Below are positions 8,108 through 15,647 of a DNA stretch of 64,000 nucleotides, one piece after another. Positions within the stretch are counted from its first letter, which is position 1, and every line of letters begins with the position of its first letter. A program made the position numbers and the translations under genes. The DNA is from JBGTFE01 sp049799955 (GTDB lineage: Bacteria > Acidobacteriota > Blastocatellia > Pyrinomonadales > Pyrinomonadaceae). The notes below the pieces were generated by a model. It was not told where the DNA came from. It did no database searches and saw nothing but the letters and a program-made list of their open reading frames with translations. The DNA lies in NCBI GenBank assembly GCA_049799955.1, contig JBARIW010000102.1:1-64000 (forward strand), written 5' to 3'.

Positions 8108-9049
8108 CTACGGTATCATCGGGTCGGGCATCGGAGTTGTCAGGACGTTTGCCAGAAATTCGGCGGAGCCTGTATCGCTTCCGTTTAGAAACGAATAAAC
8201 TTCCGTGTAGCGCTGTTTCCATCCCGCTACGCTCGACGGATTGTCGGTTTCGCCGAGCTTTATCGTCCGCGCGTAGGCGTCGAGCATCTTTTTCACCAGC
8301 TTTTCCAGCTTCGCGTTGTCGGCTTTCATTTCGGCGTCTTCAGTCGTTTTCATACCGTGTTTTGCTTCAAAGGCGTTACGCGCTTTTTCAAATTCTTTCT
8401 CGTAATTGTAAGCAATGATGTAATACGGGTATGAGTTGTTCTTGATTCTTGAAGTGAATTGAACGGCTTTATAAAAATTCTGCGCCGCTTCGGGCAAGTT
8501 TGAATCGACCGAAAGATGCCCGATGATATAATACATAATCGCCGTCGCATCGGCTTCGTCGGTGAAAGGCTCAAAGCTTTTCGGCAGTTTTTTTGCTTCG
8601 AAAAGCTGTAGCGTCTGCTTTGCGTACTGAACCGAATCCTGCGCGAAAGTTCTGTCTTTTTTGGTTTGGAAAACCTGATAACCGGCATAAGCCAGATTCG
8701 ACGTTACATAGGAATTTTCGGGTTCGCGCGTCAAAACGTCTTTTCCGAAAACGAAAGCTTCGGCGGTTTTTCCTTCCTCGATTTTTTTACCCAATGTCGC
8801 CATCTGGTATTTTTCGACGAATTCCTTTACCTTTTTTGTTTCTTCATCGTCTTTTGTGCCGAACTTTGAAAGAAACGTTTTGCCCAGTTGATAAGCCTTG
8901 TCCTGGTCGTCGGGCTTTTTCGTTTTGGTTAAGCTAGAAATTTTGGCGAAAAGGTCGCCTTCGGTTTCGATTTTCTGGGCAAAAACCGAAACGGTCAAAA
9001 AAGAAGTCAGAAACAGTAAACAAAAGGCGCTCGAAAATAACTTCATCAC
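8108..9049 (-). CDS. Secreted TPR-like protein of unknown function
   Basis: 313 residues with an N-terminal signal peptide (hydrophobic residues 6-24, VFAQ cleavage site). The mature part is helical with tetratricopeptide-like spacing: AYQLGKTFLSKFG, AFVFGKDVLTREPENSYVTSNLAYAGYQ and AAQNFYKAVQFTSRI. Probably a periplasmic scaffold. The start is either GTG at 9049 or ATG at 9046, both behind an AGGAG site. The C-terminus ends in MPDPMIP next to the repeat. No enzyme motif is visible. Confidence 0.75.
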   Translation of the reverse strand: MMKLFSSAFCLLFLTSFLTVSVFAQKIETEGDLFAKISSLTKTKKPDDQDKAYQLGKTFLSKFGTKDDEETKKVKEFVEKYQMATLGKKIEEGKTAEAFVFGKDVLTREPENSYVTSNLAYAGYQVFQTKKDRTFAQDSVQYAKQTLQLFEAKKLPKSFEPFTDEADATAIMYYIIGHLSVDSNLPEAAQNFYKAVQFTSRIKNNSYPYYIIAYNYEKEFEKARNAFEAKHGMKTTEDAEMKADNAKLEKLVKKMLDAYARTIKLGETDNPSSVAGWKQRYTEVYSFLNGSDTGSAEFLANVLTTPMPDPMIP

Positions 9050-9225
9050 TTAAAAGAATCTCCTAAAATAGAATATATTTGGACTATAACAAAGCGTGGA
9101 AATCGAAACAATTCTGATGAGCGAAATTTGTAAATAGATGGCAAACTTTTTTGTATGGATAGAATCTTTAATATTGTAGAAAGAATCGACTCTCCCGAAA
9201 TTTTCTAAAACAGGAAGGAGATTAA

Positions 9226-9591
9226 ATGAAAAAATTTTATTTATTGAGTTTGGTTCTGCTTATCGGAATTTTGGCTGCCGCTTGCCCGCAGCGAACGAGC
9301 ATCGCCGACATCGAAGACAACCCGTCGAAATATTACGATAAAGACGTTGTCATCGCCGGAACCGTCAAAGACAGCTACGGGCTTTCGATTCCGATTGTAA
9401 AAAACGGCGAAGGCGGCATTTACAAAGTTGACGACGGAAGCGGCTCAATTTGGGTTATCACCAAACGAAACGTCCCGACAAAAGGCGCTCAGCTCGGAAT
9501 AAAAGGAAAAATTCAGAACGGAGTTAATTACAACGGGAAAAACTACGGGCTGGTTTTAATCGAAGACGACCGGCGTTTTAAGGACAAGTAA
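9226..9591 (+). CDS. OB-fold lipoprotein
   Basis: 121 residues. The signal peptide ends in a lipobox (LAAAC, Cys near residue 20), so this is a predicted lipoprotein. The mature part resembles bacterial OB-fold (tRNA_anti-like) domains: DKDVVIAGTVKDSYG, YKVDDGSGSIWVIT and LGIKGKIQNGVNYNGKNYG. The function is unknown; such proteins bind ligands or nucleic acids in other settings. A good AGGAAGGAG ribosome binding site precedes the ATG. A terminator hairpin follows. Confidence 0.8.
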   Translation: MKKFYLLSLVLLIGILAAACPQRTSIADIEDNPSKYYDKDVVIAGTVKDSYGLSIPIVKNGEGGIYKVDDGSGSIWVITKRNVPTKGAQLGIKGKIQNGVNYNGKNYGLVLIEDDRRFKDK

Positions 9592-9619
9592 TATAAAAGA
9601 AAAATTAACTGAAAATGAC

Positions 9620-9662
9620 AATCGGCGAGCGGAAAGTTAAAATCTTTCTGCTCGCCGATTTT
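9620..9662 (+). terminator. Long-stem terminator between OB-fold lipoprotein and next gene
   Basis: AATCGGCGAGC at 9620-9630 pairs with GCTCGCCGATT at 9650-9660, and GGAAAG with CTTTCT extends the stem to 17-18 bp around a 7-nt loop. A short T run follows immediately. The hairpin ends just before the ATG at 9663, so the upstream ATG at 9615 is not the true start of the next gene. Confidence 0.85.
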
Positions 9663-10139
9663 ATGAAACCGATACTCGATTCTTTTGACGAACAATTTCT
9701 GCGCCTCAACGAGCGTTCCTGCCGTTTTGTAAAAATGATTCCGAACGAAAAGCTTTTCTGGAAGCCGCGCGAAATTCCGCACAGCTTCGCGATGTTTTCC
9801 TGCGGCGAATACATTTTGCGAAGCGCCGCCGCAGTCGAGCAGACTTTCGGCGGAATTACTACAAAGCTCTGGGATGACCCGTTTGAATGGACTTTGCCCG
9901 AAGCGCTTTCGACGACCGCGCTGATTCTGGAATATCTAAACGAAGTCGAGGAAACGCGCCGGAAAGGCTTCGAATTTTTCAGGTCTGACGACGATTTGAG
10001 CCGCGAAATGCCCGCGCCGGAAAAGCTGAAATCGATTTCCGCAATTCTGTTGGAAACACTTGCGCGCGCCGAAAATTTTCAAGGTCGCGCGTTCGCTGTT
10101 TTCCAAATGTTTTCGGACGAAAAGCTTCTACGCGTTTAG
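9663..10139 (+). CDS. DinB-like four-helix protein (tentative)
   Basis: 158 residues from the ATG at 9663, chosen because the preceding in-frame codons lie inside the terminator hairpin 9620-9660. Helical pattern and opening (DSFDEQFLRLNERSCRFVKMIPNEKLFWKPRE) resemble DinB/YfiT-like metal-binding proteins. A His follows at IPHSFAM, but the usual second His pair is replaced by NFQGRAF, so metal binding is doubtful. No Shine-Dalgarno is evident; translation may depend on the short leader after the hairpin. Confidence 0.5.
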   Translation: MKPILDSFDEQFLRLNERSCRFVKMIPNEKLFWKPREIPHSFAMFSCGEYILRSAAAVEQTFGGITTKLWDDPFEWTLPEALSTTALILEYLNEVEETRRKGFEFFRSDDDLSREMPAPEKLKSISAILLETLARAENFQGRAFAVFQMFSDEKLLRV

Positions 10140-10141
10140 AA

Positions 10142-10234
10142 GGATTCAAGATTCAAAATTTAAGATTTAAGATTAAATGAAAAAAAGCAATCTTGAATCT
10201 TAAATTTTGAATCTTGAATCTTGAATCTTGAATC
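10142..10234. repeat. Inverted heptamer-array spacer (AATCTTG family)
   Basis: GATTCAAGATTCAAAATTTAAG-type left arm, AATCTTGAATCTTAAATTTTG-type right arm, centre TAAATGAAAAAAAGC. Same family as the elements at 5817, 7529, 18313 and 25974. Confidence 0.9.
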
Positions 10235-10314
10235 CTTTTGAACTTTGAACAATTTCGTGTAAAAATTCGTTAAGGGTTAAGTCTTAATCAGCTTTTGCCA
10301 ATTCGGAGAAAAAA

Positions 10315-10863
10315 ATGCATTGTCCACGCTGCGGTCAACAACAAGTGTCTGAAGAAACGAAATTTTGTTCGCGCTGCGGCTTTCCGCTCGGACTCGTTTC
10401 GGAAATTCTCTTTCACGGCGGATTTCTCCCGCAGTTAGCCGATTTGCGGAAAGATAAAAAATGGCTGACGCGCAAAAACGCTCTCAAATTCAGCCTCGCG
10501 TGGTTTCTGGTTTTTACGTTAGTTCTAACTCCGATTGCGGGCGCGGCAGGAATTAATCACCTACCCGGGATGTTTGCCGTTATCGGAACGATGGGCGGAA
10601 TTATAATGACAATTTTTTCGTTCTTATTTCTGTCTAAAGAGCAAAATTATTACCAGAACGAAAGCGCTTTTCAGGGCGTCAGCCAACCCGCGCAATTTAC
10701 GGGCAGAACACATCAACAAAATGCTCTGCCGCCGCCGATGAGCCAGCCGGTTGAAAGCTATATGCCGCCCGCAGGCGCGTGGCAAGCGCCTGAAACCGGC
10801 GATTTAGTACGCCCAGGAAGCGTAACCGAAGGTACGACCAAGTTACTGAAAAAAGACGAATAG
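10315..10863 (+). CDS. Zinc-ribbon membrane protein, paralog 1
   Basis: 182 residues. The N-terminal zinc ribbon is CPRCGQQ (residues 3-9) and CSRCGFPL (residues 18-25), a four-cysteine site on the cytoplasmic side. Two membrane segments follow (about 63-82 and 88-106), then a proline- and glutamine-rich linker. The extreme C-terminus SVTEGTTKLLKKDE is shared with the next gene. The function is unknown; the architecture suggests a membrane-anchored sensor or adaptor. A GGAGA site precedes the ATG. Confidence 0.85.
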   Translation: MHCPRCGQQQVSEETKFCSRCGFPLGLVSEILFHGGFLPQLADLRKDKKWLTRKNALKFSLAWFLVFTLVLTPIAGAAGINHLPGMFAVIGTMGGIIMTIFSFLFLSKEQNYYQNESAFQGVSQPAQFTGRTHQQNALPPPMSQPVESYMPPAGAWQAPETGDLVRPGSVTEGTTKLLKKDE

Positions 10864-10872
10864 GAGAAATAT

Positions 10873-11430
10873 ATGTTTTGTCCGACCTGTGGTCAGGAAC
10901 AAGTTGCCGAAGATACAAGATTTTGCTCGCGCTGCGGTCTTTTGTTGACGGGCGTTGCGGAAGTTATCAGATACGGCGGCGCTTTGCCCCAATCCTTGAC
11001 CGCCGAAGGCTCAAAAAAGAAAAGATTTTATCACAAGAAAGGTTTTAAACAGGGCTTATTCCTATTTCTTCTGTCGTTTATCATAGTTCCGCTTATCGCA
11101 ATTTTGTCGTTTGCAGCTAGAGTCGAAGAACCGTTTGCCGTGTTTATAGCCTGGATTTTGCTCTGGGGCGGAGGCTTTCTGCGGATGGCTTACTCGGTTT
11201 TGTTTGAGCCTGACGCGCCGGATTTGATGAGTCTCGAACAGCCGAATCAAACGTCTTCACGCAGTTATTTCGGCAATAAACAATCCGCCAACGCTTTGCC
11301 GCCCGCGCAGTCAATTCCGACTTCCGACTATGCTCCGCCAAAACAAGGAAACTGGCGCGACACAAATGATTTGGCGCGACCGAGCGTTACCGAAGGAACG
11401 ACGAAACTGCTGGAAAAAGAAGAAGAATAA
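10873..11430 (+). CDS. Zinc-ribbon membrane protein, paralog 2
   Basis: 185 residues, a tandem duplicate of the preceding gene (9-bp gap, own TAGGAG site). The zinc ribbon CPTCGQE / CSRCGLLL, two membrane segments (about 63-83 and 90-108), the FGNKQSANALPP linker block and the C-terminal SVTEGTTKLLEKEEE are all conserved. Divergence is mostly in the membrane segments. The shared last 14 residues suggest a short linear recognition signal, possibly a phosphorylation target because it holds three Thr/Ser next to acidic residues; this is inference. Confidence 0.85.
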   Translation: MFCPTCGQEQVAEDTRFCSRCGLLLTGVAEVIRYGGALPQSLTAEGSKKKRFYHKKGFKQGLFLFLLSFIIVPLIAILSFAARVEEPFAVFIAWILLWGGGFLRMAYSVLFEPDAPDLMSLEQPNQTSSRSYFGNKQSANALPPAQSIPTSDYAPPKQGNWRDTNDLARPSVTEGTTKLLEKEEE

Positions 11431-11440
11431 CTAAAATGTA

Positions 11441-11505
11441 AAACTGAAAATGGAAAATGGAAAATGAAGAATCTCTTAATATTTTCCATTTTCCATTTTC
11501 CATTT
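11441..11505. repeat. Inverted heptamer-array spacer (CATTTTC family)
   Basis: Left arm GAAAATGGAAAATGGAAAATG and right arm ATTTTCCATTTTCCATTTTCC, 7-bp units, between the convergent zinc-ribbon (+) and 257-aa (-) genes. The same family appears at 29992-30069. Confidence 0.88.
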
Positions 11506-12277
11506 ATAATTGCCCGCCTTTTGTTCCGACAAAATCGAATGTAACGTAAAGGCTTAAAGCGTTCTCTTTTATGTCGGCGCGAACGTCTTTGACTTTTGCG
11601 TTGAGCGTGCCGTCGGTGGCGGAAATCGGAAGGCTCAGAGCGATTTGCTGCCCGCGCAGAATCACAATCGGGTTTACGCGTTGATTAAGCGATGCCTGCA
11701 CAAAGCGCGCGATTATTCCGCTGACGAGCGGCGTTACGCCGTCGAGATTGACGGTTTCGACTTCAATCTGCCCGAAAACCGTTTGCTGTTCCGCATCGTA
11801 TCGCAGATTCAGACTCGCCTGCGCCCAGCCGGAAAATTCGTAACAGCTTCCGAAAACCGAAGCGCTGCCGCGAAAGGCGAGCGGCGCGTTTATTTTGCTG
11901 TTTTCCAGCCGAACTCCGGTTTTTACGCCGCTTCCTTCGGGAAGAAGCGTGATTTTCCCGTCGCAGTTGTTTTGCTGAAATGCAATTTTAACCGGCTGAA
12001 TTTCCTGTTCCTGTAAATTTTGTCCGGTCAGATTAAGCGGAAACGCGGGCGCGTTCATATCGCGGAAAATCGTTGCCAAAACCGTGTCGAAAAATTGTTG
12101 ATTAATCACGATTGAAGCCGTCCCGCCGGGCATTCCGTTCGGGTCGGGCGCCTGAATCGGCGCGCCGGGCGGTTTTGAAGTCGCCGCCGGTACGCCGCCG
12201 AGATAATAGAAGATTAAGCCGCCGCCGATTAATAATCCTAAAACGATTCCGATTACAAAAGTTGCAACTCTGTTCAT
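11504..12277 (-). CDS. Membrane-anchored protein of unknown function
   Basis: 257 residues. One N-terminal anchor (residues 5-28, GIVLGLLIGGGLIFYYL), a proline-rich linker, then a beta-rich domain (about 50-257). Alternating hydrophobic strands and phrases such as INAPLAFRGSASVFG and VNPIVILRGQQIALSLP faintly recall SMP/BPI-like lipid-binding domains (DUF2993/LmeA-like), but I cannot confirm this. Probably periplasmic. An AGAGGAAAAC site precedes the ATG. Confidence 0.65.
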   Translation of the reverse strand: MNRVATFVIGIVLGLLIGGGLIFYYLGGVPAATSKPPGAPIQAPDPNGMPGGTASIVINQQFFDTVLATIFRDMNAPAFPLNLTGQNLQEQEIQPVKIAFQQNNCDGKITLLPEGSGVKTGVRLENSKINAPLAFRGSASVFGSCYEFSGWAQASLNLRYDAEQQTVFGQIEVETVNLDGVTPLVSGIIARFVQASLNQRVNPIVILRGQQIALSLPISATDGTLNAKVKDVRADIKENALSLYVTFDFVGTKGGQL

Positions 12278-12372
12278 TGTTTTCCTCTTTGAAAATGTTT
12301 TTAGAGTTCAAGCCCTAGCTTGAACTCTAAACTATGCGTGAAATAGTTTTCGAAAATTACTCAACAAAAGAG

Positions 12373-13266
12373 CTATTGCGGCGATTTGGAAGCCGCCGGC
12401 GAAACTTGCGTCTGCGCCGACTTCATTATTTGTTCGAGAAAAACCATCGCCACTTTAAAGACCATATCGACCTGTTGTTTTACCTGTTCAGGCTCGACTT
12501 TGGCAAAATCGGTCGGCTCGGCGAAAAGAGCGGCGTCAACATCGGTTTTAATATTCGTCATCTCGGTAATGATTTTCACGCCCTGAACGCCTTGATAGCT
12601 TCCGGTTCCGGTGCTGCTCGTTTCCGAATGCAGCGGCAAGCCGGTTTCCTTGTCAACGTAGATAAACGATTTTGTTTCAACGTTTCCGGCGGTCGTTTTT
12701 GTATCGTTGACGGCGCTGTATTGATATTTAATCGCATCGCGGTCGGCGTATTTTTCCTCGCCGACGCGCTCGACGCCTTTCATTCCTTTAACCTGACTGA
12801 CAATCTGGTCGGGCGTCATCATCGAGCGAAGGTCGATGCCGGTGGTTTCCTTGTTCAGCTCGGCGTATTGCTGTTTAGTAGGAATCAGCACCAGATTTTT
12901 TCCGCCGGTTTCGAGATAAACGAGCTTATCGCCGTTCGGCATATTAAATTCCATCCGTCGATTCGCACCGTCTTTGGCGACGTTTGCCTGCAATTCGCCC
13001 GGAATCGTCATCTTTTGGTCGCCCGTCGTTTCAAATTTCAGCTTGACGACAGCCTGATATTTTTCGGGCTCTTTCGTCTCGACTGCCGAAGTCGTCGGGC
13101 TTGAAACATTCGTATTTACCGTATTTGTATTGGTATTTTTGTTTGTGTTGACGGACGAATTCGTGTTCGTATTGACGTTTGCCGGCGGCGCGGGACACGC
13201 CGCGAAAATTAAAACCGAAGAAATCAAAATCGAAAAACTTAACGCTTTGCTTTTTATTAGAAACAT
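12373..13266 (-). CDS. Putative lipoprotein with Asn/Thr-rich linker
   Basis: 297 residues. The signal peptide ends in a lipobox (IFAAC, Cys near residue 24). A low-complexity Asn/Thr linker (about 30-58, NTNTN motifs) follows. The domain at about 70-250 is beta-rich and reads like a LolA/LppX-type lipid-carrier fold (VKLKFETTGDQKMTIPGE, FIYVDKETGLPLHSET). Function is unknown. The start is supported by an AAGGGGGGA site. The 408-bp upstream region carries the 21-bp tandem array. Confidence 0.75.
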   Translation of the reverse strand: MFLIKSKALSFSILISSVLIFAACPAPPANVNTNTNSSVNTNKNTNTNTVNTNVSSPTTSAVETKEPEKYQAVVKLKFETTGDQKMTIPGELQANVAKDGANRRMEFNMPNGDKLVYLETGGKNLVLIPTKQQYAELNKETTGIDLRSMMTPDQIVSQVKGMKGVERVGEEKYADRDAIKYQYSAVNDTKTTAGNVETKSFIYVDKETGLPLHSETSSTGTGSYQGVQGVKIITEMTNIKTDVDAALFAEPTDFAKVEPEQVKQQVDMVFKVAMVFLEQIMKSAQTQVSPAASKSPQ

Positions 13267-13404
13267 ATTCCCCCCTTAACCGAAATTTTTTAAAGAATAT
13301 CACGCTCGTAGCGAAGTTGAAACAATTTTAATTAAAATTAGAGAGAGAAATTTTCAAAAATAAGCGAAGACTTTATCGATTTGCATTTATTTTTTACAAA
13401 AGAT

Positions 13405-13645
13405 GTCTTATAACTTGCAAGTTATAAGACTAAACCTGGAAGGTAAGACACTAAACTTGGAAGGTAAGACATTAAACTTTAAAAGTAAGAGACATAACTC
13501 GTAAGTTATAAGACTAAACTTTGAAAGTAAGCCTTTATACTTTCAAGTTATAAGACATAACCCGGAAAGTAAGACACATAACTTTGAAGGTTATGACGCT
13601 TAACTCGCAAGTTAAAACACATAACTTTGAAAGTTTAAGTCATAA
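13405..13645. repeat. Eleven-unit 21-bp quasi-palindromic tandem array
   Basis: Core AACTTTGAAAGT-like half-palindromes start at 13412, 13433, 13454, 13475, 13496, 13517, 13538, 13559, 13580, 13602 and 13623: spacing is 21 bp throughout except one 22-bp step. Units are diverged (AACTTGCAAGTT, AACCTGGAAGGT, AACTCGTAAGTT) but keep the dyad. Linkers read TAAGACA/TAAGACT. It lies between the end of ggt and the start of the lipoprotein gene, both on the minus strand. Stop codons interrupt the frames and no ORF spans it. The rest of the 13267-13674 gap shows nothing else I recognise. Confidence 0.92.
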
Positions 13646-13674
13646 AATATTTCAAACGGGTCTATTCAAATAAA

Positions 13675-15417
13675 TTAAAACCCAATCGCCGCGCCGTCGC
13701 TGCGCGAATCGATTGCGCCGAGCCGTGTGCCTTCTTCGTCAATCATAATCGCCGTCATCGAAGCGATATAAGGCGGTTTTTCCGCTTGTACCAGCTTATG
13801 TCCGAATCCTTCCATCGATTTTAATGTGTCCGAACTCGTGCCGTAAAGCTCATAAACAATCTCGTCGGGAAACCATTGATGATGAATACGCGGCGCGTCA
13901 ATCGCCTGCTTGATATTCATATCATAGTCGATAACATTAACGACGGCTTGTAAAACCGACGTAATGATTCGCGGTCCGCCGCGCGCGCCGAGCGCAAACC
14001 AGACCGAGCCGTCTTTTCTGAGAACAATCGTCGGCGTCATCGAAGAAAGCGGGCGTTTTCGCGGCTGAACCGAGTTGTTTTCGCCCTGAATCAAGCCGTA
14101 CAAATTCGCCGTTCCGGGACGCGCGGCGAAGTCGTCCATTTCGTCGTTCAATAAAACGCCCGTGCCTTTCGCCGTAACTTTCGAGCCGTATAAATCATTG
14201 ATTGTATATGTGTTTGAAACGACCGTGCCTTCCGTATCGACAATCGTAAAATGCGTCGTGTCCATCGATTCCTTGCCGGAAATCACGCCCGGTTTTACGT
14301 CCGAGCTTTTTGAAGCTTTTTTCAGGCTGATTGATTCGGCGCGTTTCGCCGCGAAATTTTTATCAATCAAGGACGCGACCGGAACTTTTACGAAATCCGG
14401 GTCGCCCATAAATTCAAATCTGTCGGCGAAAGCGCGGCGCAGCACTTCTGCAATAACGTGATATTTCTCGGACGAAGCCCAGTTCATTTTTCGCAAATCG
14501 TATTTTTCGAGCATATTCAGGCTTTCGAGCAAAACGATTCCGCCCGAACTCGGCGGCGACATCGATATAACTTCATAGCCGCGATAAGTTCCGCGCAGCG
14601 GCACGCGCTCTTTTGCCTGATAATTTTTCAAATCTTCGAGCGTCATCAAACCGTTGTTCGCCTTCATATCGGCGGCAATTAGCTGCGCGGTTTTTCCCGT
14701 ATAAAATTCATTCGCCCCGAATTTCTGCATTCTCGCCAGCGTCTGCGCCAAATCCGACTGACGGAAAACGTCGCCTTCTTCATAAAAATTGCCGTTATTC
14801 AAAAAAATTCTTTTGCTTTCCGGGTATTTTTCGAGGTTGCCGGCATAATCTTTGAACAAATTTGCGAGGCGATATGAGAGAACATAGCCGTCCTGCGCGA
14901 GTTTTCTTGCCGGTTCGACGAGCTGCGCCCACGATAATTTTTTCGAGCCGTACTTTTTGAAAGCAAAATCGAGTCCAGCCGGAGTTCCCGGCACGCCGGC
15001 AGCGCGATAACCGAGTGTCGAAGAGCCTTCGCCGCCGATTAATTTGCCGTCTTTTCCGATGAAAATATTTCGGTCTGCCGCCATCGGAGCCATTTCGCGG
15101 TAATCAATCGCGGTAGTTCTGCCGTCTTTGAAGCGAATCAGCATAAATCCGCCGCCGCCGAGGTTTCCGGCTTCGGGATAAACGACGGCGAGCGCGAGCG
15201 CGACCGCCACAGCCGCGTCAATAGCGTTGCCGCCGCGCTTCATCACGTCAGTGCCTATTTTTGACGCAAGCTCATGCTGGGACGCGACAATCGCGTGTTT
15301 TGCCCTGACCGGCTCGCCCCAGGCGGCACGGATTTTTGTTTCGTTCGGTATAAAAGTCGCGAACAAAGCGGCGATTAAAAAAGAGGCGAAAAGTCTGTAA
15401 ATAATGATTTTTTTCAT
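13675..15417 (-). CDS. ggt: Gamma-glutamyltransferase
   Basis: 580-residue exported Ntn-hydrolase that cleaves gamma-glutamyl bonds (glutathione and gamma-glutamyl peptides) in the periplasm. Signal peptide at residues 1-32. The large-subunit motif is GGNAIDAAVAVALALAVV and YPEAGNLGGGGFML. The autocatalytic cleavage and nucleophile Thr is in SMDTTHFTIVD, near residue 395. The small subunit contains the NDLYGS and SSMTPTIVL blocks, GARGGPRI, and the C-terminal DSRSDGAAIGF. Length is normal for the family. The proenzyme should self-cleave into two subunits. It is a single gene, separate from its neighbours. Confidence 0.95.
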   Translation of the reverse strand: MKKIIIYRLFASFLIAALFATFIPNETKIRAAWGEPVRAKHAIVASQHELASKIGTDVMKRGGNAIDAAVAVALALAVVYPEAGNLGGGGFMLIRFKDGRTTAIDYREMAPMAADRNIFIGKDGKLIGGEGSSTLGYRAAGVPGTPAGLDFAFKKYGSKKLSWAQLVEPARKLAQDGYVLSYRLANLFKDYAGNLEKYPESKRIFLNNGNFYEEGDVFRQSDLAQTLARMQKFGANEFYTGKTAQLIAADMKANNGLMTLEDLKNYQAKERVPLRGTYRGYEVISMSPPSSGGIVLLESLNMLEKYDLRKMNWASSEKYHVIAEVLRRAFADRFEFMGDPDFVKVPVASLIDKNFAAKRAESISLKKASKSSDVKPGVISGKESMDTTHFTIVDTEGTVVSNTYTINDLYGSKVTAKGTGVLLNDEMDDFAARPGTANLYGLIQGENNSVQPRKRPLSSMTPTIVLRKDGSVWFALGARGGPRIITSVLQAVVNVIDYDMNIKQAIDAPRIHHQWFPDEIVYELYGTSSDTLKSMEGFGHKLVQAEKPPYIASMTAIMIDEEGTRLGAIDSRSDGAAIGF

Positions 15418-15647
15418 ATTTGAATCTCAAACGAAAAGACCGGCGAAATACAATTTATCTTTACTGCTTTCTAAAATTGTAGAAAATTAAATTAGTTTTG
15501 AAAAATTTAAGGTGTTAATTATTTAATTAGGAAGCGAAATTCTTGGCAAAATTGGGAAAAAGTTGTAAAGTGAAAAGGTCTATATCATTTTAAAGCCCCA
15601 CTTAATAATTTATCTGGATGTTTGTGTATCTCGCAGGAGTAAGTTTT

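Noticed and set aside
12334..13104. 256-residue plus-strand ORF
   Set aside because: Antisense to the lipoprotein gene, which has a signal peptide, lipobox and ribosome binding site; the plus-strand product is Arg/Phe-rich shadow sequence.
13405..13510. Heptapeptide-repeat protein (KTLNLEG type) encoded by the 21-bp array
   Set aside because: The frame is broken by stop codons after four or five units and there is no start signal.
13405..13645. CRISPR array
   Set aside because: Period is 21 bp with no unique spacers and diverged units, and no cas gene is near.
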